Made by a program: the position numbers and the translations under genes
Origin: Candidatus Aminicenantota bacterium
Lineage (GTDB): Bacteria > Acidobacteriota > Aminicenantia > Aminicenantales > UBA8522
DNA: 64,000 nt
Direction: 5' to 3'
NCBI GenBank assembly: GCA_017886205.1
Contig: JAFNEO010000034.1
Coordinates: 9,671-73,670 of the forward strand
In this document: piece after piece, positions 47,307 to 56,094 of the stretch
How positions within the stretch are numbered: the first letter of the stretch is position 1
How the letters are laid out: the number at the start of each line of letters is the position of its first letter
The notes under the pieces: model-generated
Told to the model about the DNA's origin: nothing
What the model saw: the letters and a program-made list of their open reading frames with translations, nothing else
The model's database searches: none

Positions 47307-49158
47307 CGAGCGGCGTCAGAAGGCCGCTTCGAAATGGGACGAGCTCCAGAATAACCGCGTCCCGCTCATCTACATCGGCGCTGCCTCCTGCGGGCTGGCG
47401 GCCGGCGCGGCCGAGGTCCAGGAAGTCGTCGAAAATTACCTGAAGAAGAACGGGATCGAGGGCCGGATCATTCAGGTCGGCTGCATCGGCCCCTGCTACC
47501 TGGAGCCCCTCATGGATGTCCAGATGCCGGGGAAGCCGCGGATCAGCTACTCCAATGTCCGTCCGTCGGACGTCCCCCTCATCATGGAGTCATTCTTCGA
47601 GAAAAACGAGGTCGCGGAATCCCGGCTGGCCGGGCATTTCGGCGACGCGGAGTTCGACGGAGTTCCCCGCTTTTTCGACATGCCCATGCTCAAGCCCCAG
47701 GTGCGGATCGTGCTCCGGAATTGCGGGATCATCGACCCCGACGACCTCGACCACTGCCTGGCCAGGGACGGCTATCTCGGGCTCGAAAAGTGCCTGTCCA
47801 TGTCCTGGACGGAGGTCTTGGAGATAATCAAAAGGTCCGGCCTGCGCGGCCGCGGCGGAGCCGGATTTCCGACCTGGAAGAAGTGGCTGACTTGCCGGGA
47901 AACGCCGAGCGACCAGCGCTACCTCATCTGCAATGCCGACGAGGGCGACCCCGGTGCCTTCATGAACCGGTCCCTGATCGAGGGCGATCCCCACGCTGTC
48001 CTGGAGGGGATGCTCATCGCCGCCTACACAATCGGCGCCTCTCAAGGATATATCTACATCCGCGCCGAGTACCCTCTGGCCATCAAGCGGCTCAAGAAGG
48101 CCATCGTCCAGATGCGGGGGGTCGGCCTCCTGGGACAGGATATCCTGGGGTCGGAATTCAGCTTCGACATCCGGATCAAAGAAGGAGCCGGCGCCTTTGT
48201 CTGCGGCGAGGAGACCGCGCTTATCGCTTCGATTGAAGGCAAGCGCGGCATGCCGCGGACCCGTCCGCCGTTTCCGGCGGTCTCGGGGCTCCACGGCAAG
48301 CCGACGATCATCAACAACGTCGAAACGTTGGGTACCCTGCCCCACATCCTCCGCAACGGAGCGGAATGGTATGCCGGCTCTGGCACGGAGACGAGCAAAG
48401 GGACCAAGACCTTCTCGCTCGTCGGCAAGGTCCGGCGGACCGGGCTGATCGAGGTCCCGCTGGGGATGACCCTCCGGGAAGTGGTCTTCGACATCGGCGG
48501 CGGAACTCTGAAGCCGTTCAAGGCCGTCCAGACCGGGGGCCCGTCCGGCGGATGCCTGTCGGAGGAATTCCTGGACACGCCGATCGACTACGAGCATCTG
48601 GCCGAGGCCGGATCGATCATGGGCTCGGGCGGCCTGATCGTTGTCGATTCCGACACTTGCATCGTGGACACCGCCAAATATTTCCTGGGATTCACCCAGA
48701 AGGAATCGTGCGGCAAATGCGTTCCCTGCCGCGTCGGGACCCGGCACATGGTCAAGCTCCTTGAGAAGATCTGCGACGGCCGGGGAGAGCTGGCCGACCT
48801 GGAGAAGCTGGAGAAGCTCGGCCGGACGATCAAAAACGGTTCGCTCTGCGGATTGGGCGCCACGGCACCGAACCCGGCCCTGACTTCCCTCAAGTATTTC
48901 CGGTCCGAGTTTATCTCCCATATCAAGGATAAGCGGTGCCCTGCCATCGTCTGTAAGAGTCTGGTTAACTACCGGGTCGTTGCCGGGAAGTGCACCGGCT
49001 GCCAGCGCTGCGTGAGCGTCTGCCCGACCGGGGCGATCACGGGCCCGCGGTCGGAGCCGCACAACCTGGACCGATCCAAGTGTATCAAATGCCGGTCCTG
49101 CTACGAGATCTGTCGTTTCGACGCCATCGCCGGAGACGCGATCATCATCGAATCCTAG
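47287..49158 (+). CDS. NuoF-like FMN/NADH-binding subunit (HydB/HndC type)
   Basis: 623 aa. Domains in order: N-terminal thioredoxin-like [2Fe-2S] (~28-110, GAASCGLAAGAAEV, GCIGPCYLEP); FMN/NADH Complex1_51K (~170-400, GLRGRGGAGFPTWKKW, CNADEGDPGAFMNR, GAGAFVCGEETALI); SLBB; [4Fe-4S] (~525, ESCGKCVPCRVGT); two C-terminal [4Fe-4S] ferredoxin motifs (CTGCQRCVSVCPTGAI, CIKCRSCYEICRFDAI). This is the extended form found in bifurcating hydrogenases and related complexes. Confidence 0.95.
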   Translation: MNTRALDERRQKAASKWDELQNNRVPLIYIGAASCGLAAGAAEVQEVVENYLKKNGIEGRIIQVGCIGPCYLEPLMDVQMPGKPRISYSNVRPSDVPLIMESFFEKNEVAESRLAGHFGDAEFDGVPRFFDMPMLKPQVRIVLRNCGIIDPDDLDHCLARDGYLGLEKCLSMSWTEVLEIIKRSGLRGRGGAGFPTWKKWLTCRETPSDQRYLICNADEGDPGAFMNRSLIEGDPHAVLEGMLIAAYTIGASQGYIYIRAEYPLAIKRLKKAIVQMRGVGLLGQDILGSEFSFDIRIKEGAGAFVCGEETALIASIEGKRGMPRTRPPFPAVSGLHGKPTIINNVETLGTLPHILRNGAEWYAGSGTETSKGTKTFSLVGKVRRTGLIEVPLGMTLREVVFDIGGGTLKPFKAVQTGGPSGGCLSEEFLDTPIDYEHLAEAGSIMGSGGLIVVDSDTCIVDTAKYFLGFTQKESCGKCVPCRVGTRHMVKLLEKICDGRGELADLEKLEKLGRTIKNGSLCGLGATAPNPALTSLKYFRSEFISHIKDKRCPAIVCKSLVNYRVVAGKCTGCQRCVSVCPTGAITGPRSEPHNLDRSKCIKCRSCYEICRFDAIAGDAIIIES

Positions 49159-49166
49159 GTAGAAAC

Positions 49167-51677
49167 ATGGCCCGAAAAGAACCCCGCAAGCTGGCCATGG
49201 AGATCAATCACCGGCCGGTGACCTTTCCCGAAGGTGTCACCGTGCACCGGGCCGCCGAGCTCAACGGTATCGACATCCCCTCGCTCTGTTCCCACAAGGA
49301 CCTGTCTCCGTTCGGCGGCTGCCGGCTGTGCATGGTCGAGATCGAAGGGATGCGCGGCTATCCTCTCTCCTGCAGCACGACGGCCCAGGACGGGATGAAG
49401 GTCCTAACCGACACGGCGACCCTGGGGGACCTCCGCAAGGAGATTCTGAAGCTCATCCTCAGCGAGCATCCGTCGAGCTGCCTGGTCTGCGATGAACGGG
49501 TGGAATGCAAGGAATATCAAGGCACGATCCGCAAAGCGGGCGTGACGACGGGCTGCCGCTTCTGTCCCAACGACGGGCAATGCGAACTCCAGGACCTGGT
49601 GGAAAAAATCGGCGTCACCGAGATCGATTATCCGATCGACTACCACGGTTATGACCCGGAGCACGACGACCCCTTCTACGACCGGGACTACAACGTCTGC
49701 ATCCTCTGCGGCCGCTGCGTCAGGATGTGCCAGGAGGTCCGCGGCACCAGCGTCCTTGCCTTCACCTACCGCGGCCCCAAAGCCAAGATCAGCCCGGCCT
49801 TCGGCCGGAGCCATGCCGAGGCCGGCTGCGAGTTCTGCGGAGCGTGCGTTGACGTCTGCCCCACGGGTGCCCTGGCGGACAAGGCCTCCAAGTGGGAAGG
49901 GAAGCCCGACGGAAGCCTCATCTCCACGTGCCCCTTCTGCCCGATCGGCTGCCAGATCGAACTCTACCACAAGAACGGCCGGTTCACCGGGGCCAGGGCC
50001 AACCTGGATCCGGAAGTCAACGATGGGCAACTGTGCGTCAAGGGCCGATTCTGCCTGCCCGAGGTGACCCATCATTTCGAGCGGGCCAAGCGTCCGCTGC
50101 TTAGGAAAGGGCAATATTTCCGCGTGGTCTCCTGGGAAGAAGCGCTGGAGAGGGTCGCCGGCGAGCTCAAAGGGATTGCGCCCGAAGACTTCGTCATGCT
50201 GGTCTCACCCGACTTGTCGAATGAGAGCCTGTTCGCCGCTCAGAAATTCGCCCGGGAGTGCATTGGGAGCAGCAACATCGAGTCCACGGCGCGGATGGAG
50301 CTCGGGGGAGGGCTGGGGCTCTGGTCGAGCCTTTTCTCGCTCCCGATTTCCATCAAAGACATCGCCCGGGCGGATGTAATCCTGGCTGTGGGACTCGACA
50401 GCCGGTTCAATTTCTCGGTGGTCGGGACCAAGGTCCGGAAAGCGCTCGATGCCGGGGCCAAGCTGGTGACCATCGACCCCTGCGACAGCAACTTGGCCGG
50501 ATACACGGATGATTGGCTGAGTCCGACGCCGGGGAAAGAAGGAGCGCTGCTGAAACTCTTTGCCGACCGTCTGGCCGGCCAAAAGGCTGACACCTCCGCT
50601 GCGGCGGCTGAAGCGGGCGTCGACAGCGACATGCTCGAGAGGGCGCTGGCGATCATATCGTCCGGGCATGAGCCGACGGTCATCATCGGCCCCCGCGTCT
50701 TCCATTATAGCGACGGCACTGCTCTCGCGGACGCACTTATGACTCTGGCCGGGGCCAAGAAGGTCAATATTATCCCCCTCTACTTCGGCGCCAATGCCCG
50801 GGGCGCGCTGGAGATGGGGGTCTTTTCAGAGGTCGGTCCGGGCGGCGTCTCCCGAAACGGCAAGGGTTTCGGCTGGACCGAACTCCTTAGCGGTTCCAGG
50901 CGGCCGAAGGTGATCTACTGTGTCGGCGATGTCGCCTTCCAGGAAAGACCGGATTGCGATTTCCTGATTGTTCAGGATACCTATCTCCCGTCCTTCAAAG
51001 TCGACGTCTTCCTTCCGGCGTCGAGCTTCGTTGAGGCCGGCGGCACCCTGATTAACATGGAGGGCCGGGTCCAGCAGGTCGTCCGGGTCGAAAACCCGCC
51101 GGAAGGGGTGGTGTTTGGCTTCATGCGGCCCGATTGGAGGATCTTCACCGACATCGCCAAAGCTCTGGGGAGCCAGGCACTGAGTTATCAGTCAGCAGCG
51201 GATGTCTTTAAAGAAATTAGGGGGGCGGTCCCCGGCTTTCCGGCCGAGGTTGACCGGACACCGCGGCGGATGAAACCCATCGATCGGCCGCTGATAGTCG
51301 CAGCGAGAGGAGACAAGGCGGCGGACGGCGACTTCTGGCTCGTGGCCGAGCCCGGCGGCTACCGGCACCGCGGGATCGACATCGCCTCCAAGGTTGGCGG
51401 GCTCTGCGAACTGGCCCTGGAGGAAGGATTCCGGATGCATCCGGAGGACGTCGAATCGCTCGGGCTTGCGGACGGAGACAGCATCCGGGTGACCTGGGAC
51501 GATAGTCAAGCGGGTGCCGCGGCCACGGTTAAGGCCGATCCCGAATGCTCTCGGGGAGCGGTTTATTTCACCAGACGGGTCATCCTGGGCGGGATCAAGC
51601 AGGGGCGTGAGCTGGGGCCGCTCCTGGGCCTCCGACAGAACCCGGCTCGGGTCCGGATCGCACGCGCGGAGGGCTGA
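49167..51677 (+). CDS. NuoG-like / molybdopterin-oxidoreductase-family Fe-S subunit
   Basis: 836 aa from ATG 49167. N-terminal [2Fe-2S] (~25-75, CSHKDLSPFGGCRLCMVEIEG), His-ligated [4Fe-4S] and cysteines (~95-145), two [4Fe-4S] (CILCGRCVRMCQEV, CEFCGACVDVCPTGAL), then the FDH-type [4Fe-4S] (CPFCPIGCQIELY) and molybdopterin-family fold to the C-terminus. The position of the FDH Sec/Cys appears to be ARMELGG, without Cys, so formate activity is unlikely. It has no H-cluster motifs, so it is not the hydrogenase HydA that usually partners NuoEF-like subunits. Confidence 0.88.
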   Translation: MARKEPRKLAMEINHRPVTFPEGVTVHRAAELNGIDIPSLCSHKDLSPFGGCRLCMVEIEGMRGYPLSCSTTAQDGMKVLTDTATLGDLRKEILKLILSEHPSSCLVCDERVECKEYQGTIRKAGVTTGCRFCPNDGQCELQDLVEKIGVTEIDYPIDYHGYDPEHDDPFYDRDYNVCILCGRCVRMCQEVRGTSVLAFTYRGPKAKISPAFGRSHAEAGCEFCGACVDVCPTGALADKASKWEGKPDGSLISTCPFCPIGCQIELYHKNGRFTGARANLDPEVNDGQLCVKGRFCLPEVTHHFERAKRPLLRKGQYFRVVSWEEALERVAGELKGIAPEDFVMLVSPDLSNESLFAAQKFARECIGSSNIESTARMELGGGLGLWSSLFSLPISIKDIARADVILAVGLDSRFNFSVVGTKVRKALDAGAKLVTIDPCDSNLAGYTDDWLSPTPGKEGALLKLFADRLAGQKADTSAAAAEAGVDSDMLERALAIISSGHEPTVIIGPRVFHYSDGTALADALMTLAGAKKVNIIPLYFGANARGALEMGVFSEVGPGGVSRNGKGFGWTELLSGSRRPKVIYCVGDVAFQERPDCDFLIVQDTYLPSFKVDVFLPASSFVEAGGTLINMEGRVQQVVRVENPPEGVVFGFMRPDWRIFTDIAKALGSQALSYQSAADVFKEIRGAVPGFPAEVDRTPRRMKPIDRPLIVAARGDKAADGDFWLVAEPGGYRHRGIDIASKVGGLCELALEEGFRMHPEDVESLGLADGDSIRVTWDDSQAGAAATVKADPECSRGAVYFTRRVILGGIKQGRELGPLLGLRQNPARVRIARAEG

Positions 51678-51706
51678 GGAAGAGAACGGACCTATGGAGA
51701 ATTCGT

Positions 51707-52543
51707 ATGGCGTATAAAATCATAGAGCGGCGGATGATCGTCCCGAACCTGCACGAGTTTATAGTCGAGGCGCCGGCTGTGGCCGAATCTGTGAAACCTG
51801 GGAATTTCGTCATCGTCCGTCCCGACGAGCACGGCGAGCGCATCCCCCTGTCCGTCGCCGACTGGGACCGAACGGCTGGGACGGTGACGTCCATCTTCAT
51901 GCAAGTGGGAGGGTCGACAGCCAAGTTGGCCCGTCTCAAGCCGGGGAACACCATCCCGACCTATGTTGGCCCGCTCGGCAAGGAAACCGTGATCCAAAAT
52001 TTCGGCGCGGTCCTGTGCCTGGGTGGATGCTATGGCATCGGGTCGATCTACCCGATCGCCCGGGCGCTCAAAGAGGCCGGGAACAAGGTCTATTCGGTCC
52101 TTGAGGCCCGGAGCTCATTCCTCCTCTACTGGGAAGACAAGTTCCACAAGGTTTCCGACAAGGTGTTCATTATCACCCGGGATGGGACGCGGGGAAAAAA
52201 GGGCCATATCGGCCAGATCCCGGAGATGTTGCAGCAGGCCGGGATCGTCCCCAACCTGACTATCGTCAACGGCTGCACCTTCCAGATGATGCGGATGTCC
52301 CAGATCACCAAGCCGCTGGGCTGGAAGACCATCGTCAACATGAACCCGATCATGATCGACGGGACTGGCATGTGCGGCGTCTGCCGGCTGTCCGTCGGCG
52401 GGAAGATGAAGTTCGCCTGTGTGGACGGGCCGGATTTCGACGGCCATGAGATCGATTGGGAGGAGTTCCTGGCGAGACGCAAAAGCTACAATCCCGAAGA
52501 GGTCGACCCGCTGCGCCACTCGAGCTGCCGGTCGCACTTCTGA
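51707..52543 (+). CDS. nfnA: NfnA-like FAD/[2Fe-2S] subunit
   Basis: 278 aa, ferredoxin-NADP reductase-type flavoprotein (sulfide dehydrogenase/dihydroorotate dehydrogenase electron-transfer-subunit-like). FAD-binding region IPLSVADWDRTAGTV; NAD-binding GAVLCLGGCYGIGSIYPIA; C-terminal [2Fe-2S] ligands in DGTGMCGVCRLSVGGKMKFAC. In NfnAB this subunit holds the NADH-side FAD and the [2Fe-2S]. 12 bp before nfnB. Confidence 0.9.
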   Translation: MAYKIIERRMIVPNLHEFIVEAPAVAESVKPGNFVIVRPDEHGERIPLSVADWDRTAGTVTSIFMQVGGSTAKLARLKPGNTIPTYVGPLGKETVIQNFGAVLCLGGCYGIGSIYPIARALKEAGNKVYSVLEARSSFLLYWEDKFHKVSDKVFIITRDGTRGKKGHIGQIPEMLQQAGIVPNLTIVNGCTFQMMRMSQITKPLGWKTIVNMNPIMIDGTGMCGVCRLSVGGKMKFACVDGPDFDGHEIDWEEFLARRKSYNPEEVDPLRHSSCRSHF

Positions 52544-52555
52544 GAGGTTTCGAGC

Positions 52556-53971
52556 GTGAGCGAAGAAAAGCCGGAAAAGAAAAAACTGGACCCAAAGCGT
52601 CGGTCCATGCCCAAGCAGACCCCCTGGGAGCGGATCAAGAATTTCGAGGAGGTCGCCCTCGGCTATCCCATAGAGACGGCGGTCGAGGAAGCGTCGCGGT
52701 GTCTCCAGTGCAAGAAGCCGTTCTGCAATCAGGGGTGTCCCGTCGGGATCGATATCCCGGGCTTCATCAAGTGCATCGTCGAAGGGGACATCGCCTCCGG
52801 GGTCAAGAAGATCAAGGAGACCAATGCCCTGCCCGCCATCTGCGGTCGCGTCTGCCCCCAGGAAGAGCAGTGCGAGAAGATGTGCGTTGTGGGCAAGAAG
52901 GGCGACCCCCTGTCGATCGGCCGGCTGGAGCGGTTCGTGGCCGACTGGGAGGCGGCGCAGGGAAAGATTGAGGTCCCCGACATGGCTCCGAAAACCGGGA
53001 AGAAAGTCGCGATCGTCGGGGCCGGGCCCGCCGGCGTCACCGTGGCCAACGACCTCATTATCCTGGGCCACGACGTGACCATCTTCGAAGCTCTCCACGA
53101 GTGCGGCGGCGTGCTGATGTACGGCATCCCAGAGTTCCGGCTCCCCAAGAGGATTGTCAACCGAGAAGTGGAATACGTCAGGAGCCTGGGGGTCAAGATC
53201 TACACGGATTTCGTCGTCGGGAAAACCCGGACGGTGGACCAACTGCTCAAAGAGTTCGACGCCATTTTCGTCGGCTCGGGCGCCGGCCTTCCCTGGTTCA
53301 TGGAGATCCCCGGCGAGAACCTCAACGGGGTCTTTTCGGCTAACGAGTACCTGACCCGGGTCAACCTGATGAAGGGATTCCGGTTCCCGGAATACGACAC
53401 GCCGGTGAAAAGGCCGTCCCGCGTCGCCGTCGTCGGCGGCGGCAACGTGGCCATGGACTCGGCCCGGACCGCGATCCGGTTGGGGGCCGACGAGGTCCAC
53501 CTGGTCTACCGGCGGAGCCGGACCGAGCTTCCCGCCCGGATCGAGGAAGTGGAGAACGCGGAGGAAGAAGGAGTCATCTTCGACCTCCTGACCTTACCGG
53601 TGCGGCTGATCGGCGACGAGCGGGGTTGGATCAAGGAGATGGAATGCCTACGGATGGAGCTCGGCGAGCCGGATTCGTCGGGCCGGCGCAAGCCGATCCC
53701 CGTCGAGGGTTCCAATTTCATCGTGCCTTTTGACGCTGCCGTCATCGCTATAGGCAACAGCCCCAACCCTCTGATCCCCATGACCACGCCGGGCTTGGAG
53801 ATCAGTAAAAAAGGCGGCATCGTCACCAGCGCTGAAACGGGGCAGACATCAAGGCCCAACATCTGGGCCGGCGGAGATATCGTCAGGGGCGCAGCGACGG
53901 TCATCAGCGCCATGGGCGACGGAAGGATCGCCGCGGCGTCAATCCATAAGCATCTGATGAACAAAGAATAA
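52556..53971 (+). CDS. nfnB: NfnB-like / GltA-type NADPH oxidoreductase subunit
   Basis: 471 aa, GTG start. N-terminal two-[4Fe-4S] domain (~45-130: CLQCKKPFCNQGCPV, ICGRVCPQEEQCEKMC); FAD motif VAIVGAGPAGVTVANDL (~154); NADPH motif VAVVGGGNVAMDSARTA (~288); C-terminal GGDIVRGAATVISAMGDG. With NfnA it should form the bifurcating NADH-dependent ferredoxin:NADP+ oxidoreductase; a plain glutamate-synthase small subunit role is less likely given nfnA next door and no gltB. Confidence 0.92.
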   Translation: MSEEKPEKKKLDPKRRSMPKQTPWERIKNFEEVALGYPIETAVEEASRCLQCKKPFCNQGCPVGIDIPGFIKCIVEGDIASGVKKIKETNALPAICGRVCPQEEQCEKMCVVGKKGDPLSIGRLERFVADWEAAQGKIEVPDMAPKTGKKVAIVGAGPAGVTVANDLIILGHDVTIFEALHECGGVLMYGIPEFRLPKRIVNREVEYVRSLGVKIYTDFVVGKTRTVDQLLKEFDAIFVGSGAGLPWFMEIPGENLNGVFSANEYLTRVNLMKGFRFPEYDTPVKRPSRVAVVGGGNVAMDSARTAIRLGADEVHLVYRRSRTELPARIEEVENAEEEGVIFDLLTLPVRLIGDERGWIKEMECLRMELGEPDSSGRRKPIPVEGSNFIVPFDAAVIAIGNSPNPLIPMTTPGLEISKKGGIVTSAETGQTSRPNIWAGGDIVRGAATVISAMGDGRIAAASIHKHLMNKE

Positions 53972-53994
53972 CAGGGGAGCCTGGAGGAACCGGT

Positions 53995-54339
53995 ATGAAG
54001 CTCGTAGAGATCAAAGACCTGCTCAAGTGCGAAGTCCTGGCGGGAGAGGAAGACTTGTCGGTGGACGTCAGCCAGGTAGTGGCCTCGGACGGGATGAGCG
54101 AGATATTGGCGTTCGCTAAATCCAAGGAGCTGATGATCACCGGTCTCACCAATATCCAGTCCATCCGCACGGCGGACATCGCCGGTGTCAGCGCCGTCCT
54201 CTACTGCCGGGGGAAGCGTCCGGATAAGAAAGTGATCGAATTCGCTAAGCAAAAACGGATCCCGGTACTCGTGACCGAGATGGTCATGTTCGATATCTGC
54301 GGTATCCTGTATAATAAGGGGCTCAAGGGCGTGTCTTGA
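53995..54339 (+). CDS. DRTGG-domain protein (second copy)
   Basis: 114 aa, paralogue of the protein at 46451: VVASDGMSEILAFAKSKELM aligns with its MVSDIIGIGPGNLL, and GVSAVLYCRGKRPDKKVIEFA with AAVVFSRGKTPTDDVVALA. It is directly coupled to the RsbW-like ATPase (one-base overlap), suggesting a regulatory pair. No nucleotide-binding P-loop, so not an HPr kinase. Confidence 0.82.
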   Translation: MKLVEIKDLLKCEVLAGEEDLSVDVSQVVASDGMSEILAFAKSKELMITGLTNIQSIRTADIAGVSAVLYCRGKRPDKKVIEFAKQKRIPVLVTEMVMFDICGILYNKGLKGVS

Positions 54340-54776
54340 TGGCCGCGGAACTGCTGCGGGAGAGTTTTCAAATCCAGGGACGGAATTTTGACAAAGCGGG
54401 GGAGATCTCGAGCGAGATCAAGGTCATCCTCAAGGACCTGGACATCGACGCCGCCTGCCTGCGGCGCGTCGTCATCGTGGCCTTCGAGGCGGAGATGAAC
54501 GTGGTCATGTATGCCGACCGCGGGACGCTCACGCTGATCCTGACCGACCAGGACATCTGCCTGGACGTCAAGGACGAGGGGCCCGGCATCCCGGACATCG
54601 ACCTGGCCATGAAAGAAGGCTATTCGACGGCCTCCGATGAGATGCGGGAGATGGGTTTCGGGTTCGGGATGGGCCTGCCGAATATGAAGAAGAACTCTGA
54701 TGACTTCTGCATCGAATCGGCGGTAGGAAAGGGGACTTCGGTGTTTGCCCGGGTCCGGTTGGACTCTCATGCCTGA
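54339..54776 (+). CDS. RsbW-like histidine-kinase-type ATPase
   Basis: 145 aa from ATG 54339 (an in-frame TTG at 54336 is alternative). GHKL ATPase boxes: N box FEAEMNVVMYA, G1 DEGPGIPDIDLA, G2 FGFGMGLPNM. No dimerisation/phospho-His domain, so it is an anti-sigma-factor/switch-kinase-type protein. Such genes occur next to DRTGG, NuoE and hydrogenase genes in anaerobes. Overlaps the hydrogenase-like gene by 8 bp. Confidence 0.87.
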   Translation: MAAELLRESFQIQGRNFDKAGEISSEIKVILKDLDIDAACLRRVVIVAFEAEMNVVMYADRGTLTLILTDQDICLDVKDEGPGIPDIDLAMKEGYSTASDEMREMGFGFGMGLPNMKKNSDDFCIESAVGKGTSVFARVRLDSHA

Positions 54777-56085
54777 ACTGAAGCACGGGTTCAAGATCGA
54801 CACGGCCAAGTGCGTTGGCCGGATGCACTGCATGCGGGCCTGTCCGACCCATGCCATCCGGGTGAAGGACGGCAAAGCCCATCTGATTCCGGAGTTGTGC
54901 ATCGATTGCGGATCCTGTCTGGGCGTGTGCCCTTCCAAGGCCATCTCGGCGACCACGATCACGTTGGCCGAACTCGACCGGTTCAAGTTTAAGGTGGCCG
55001 TGGCCTCGCCGGCCCTTTTCACGCAGTTCGGCCTGGGCGATACGCCGGCTCAGGTGGGCCGGGCTCTTCTCGACCTCGGGTTCGACGCGGTCTGGGAATA
55101 CGCTGTCGATATCGAGCTCGTCGACCGGGCCATCACCGACTGCGTCAAGAAATGGCCGGGACCGTTTCCCCTGATATCTGATTCCTGCCCGGTCATCGTC
55201 CGGCTGATCCAGGTCGCCTATCCCAGCATGGTCGAACAGATCATCCCCATCGAGGTCCCGCGAGAGATCGCCGGCCGAGAAGTGAAGCGCAGATATAGCC
55301 AGGAGCTGGGGTTGAGGCCGGAAGAGATCGCCGCCATTTACATCACGCCCTGCCAGGCCAAGAGCATCTCTATTCTTCAGCCGGCTGAAGAGTCCAAGAG
55401 CTACTTGGATGGGGCGGTGGGCATCTCCGAGATCTATAACGACGTCCTCTATCGATTGCGCAAGAGCACCGCCAAGCTCAAGAGTGATACCCAGGAGGGG
55501 CTTATGGACTCGGGGGAGCTTTTCCATTGGGGAAATCCGGAGGGCGAGTTCCCCAACCTTTCCCGCGAGCATTACCTCCCCCTCATCGGGCTGACGGACA
55601 TCATCAAGGTTTTTGACGACATCGAAAGGGGAAGGCTCACCAACATCGAGTTCCTGGAGTGTCATGCCTGCCAGGGAGGGTGCAACGGGGGGAACCTGAC
55701 CATCGAGAACCTCTATGTCGCCCGGAGCAAAAACCTGCATTTAAAGGCCAACATGCCGAAGCCCCCTCTCGAGTTCGAGCGGGAAGTGGCGCGGCGGTAC
55801 GGCAGCGAAGATTTTTCCTTGCGCGGATCAGTGAAGCCCCGCAGTCTGGCCAAAGATGTTGTGGATCTACGCGCACGGGTGATGCGGAGAAAGAGAGCGG
55901 AAGAAATCCTGAAAGGGCTGCCTTTGCTCAATTGCGGGCTGTGCGGGGCGCCCTCCTGCAAGGACCACGCGGATGATGTGGCCTTGGCCAGGTCGGAGAT
56001 CAGCGACTGCGTGTTCCTCTCCAAGGCCCGGATCGATCTGCTACGAAAAATCTACAAGAAAGGCCCCCGGGCCTCTAAGGGATAA
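54769..56085 (+). CDS. [FeFe]-hydrogenase-like protein of sensory type
   Basis: 438 aa. N-terminal 2x[4Fe-4S] (CVGRMHCMRACPTHAI, CIDCGSCLGVCPSKAI), then the H-domain. The four cysteines that hold the H-cluster subcluster are present: C140 (SDSCP), C195 (TPCQAK), C301 and C305 (ECHACQGGCNGG). The proton-transfer Cys of catalytic enzymes (TSCCP) is S139, and Met of L2 is Thr. The C-terminus adds a further Fe-S domain (CGLCGAPSCKDHADD). The pattern fits sensory HydS-like hydrogenases, alongside an RsbW-like ATPase. No maturases HydEFG in view. Confidence 0.85.
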   Translation: MPELKHGFKIDTAKCVGRMHCMRACPTHAIRVKDGKAHLIPELCIDCGSCLGVCPSKAISATTITLAELDRFKFKVAVASPALFTQFGLGDTPAQVGRALLDLGFDAVWEYAVDIELVDRAITDCVKKWPGPFPLISDSCPVIVRLIQVAYPSMVEQIIPIEVPREIAGREVKRRYSQELGLRPEEIAAIYITPCQAKSISILQPAEESKSYLDGAVGISEIYNDVLYRLRKSTAKLKSDTQEGLMDSGELFHWGNPEGEFPNLSREHYLPLIGLTDIIKVFDDIERGRLTNIEFLECHACQGGCNGGNLTIENLYVARSKNLHLKANMPKPPLEFEREVARRYGSEDFSLRGSVKPRSLAKDVVDLRARVMRRKRAEEILKGLPLLNCGLCGAPSCKDHADDVALARSEISDCVFLSKARIDLLRKIYKKGPRASKG

Positions 56086-56094
56086 GCTTTTCTG

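Noticed and set aside
47590-49062. 490-aa minus-strand open frame
   Set aside because: Shadow of the NuoF-like gene in GC-rich sequence; Asp/Gly/Arg-rich without domains.
49167-51677. Formate dehydrogenase alpha subunit
   Set aside because: FDH-type Fe-S and fold are present, but the Sec/Cys position appears to lack Sec or Cys; NuoG-like role fits the neighbours better.
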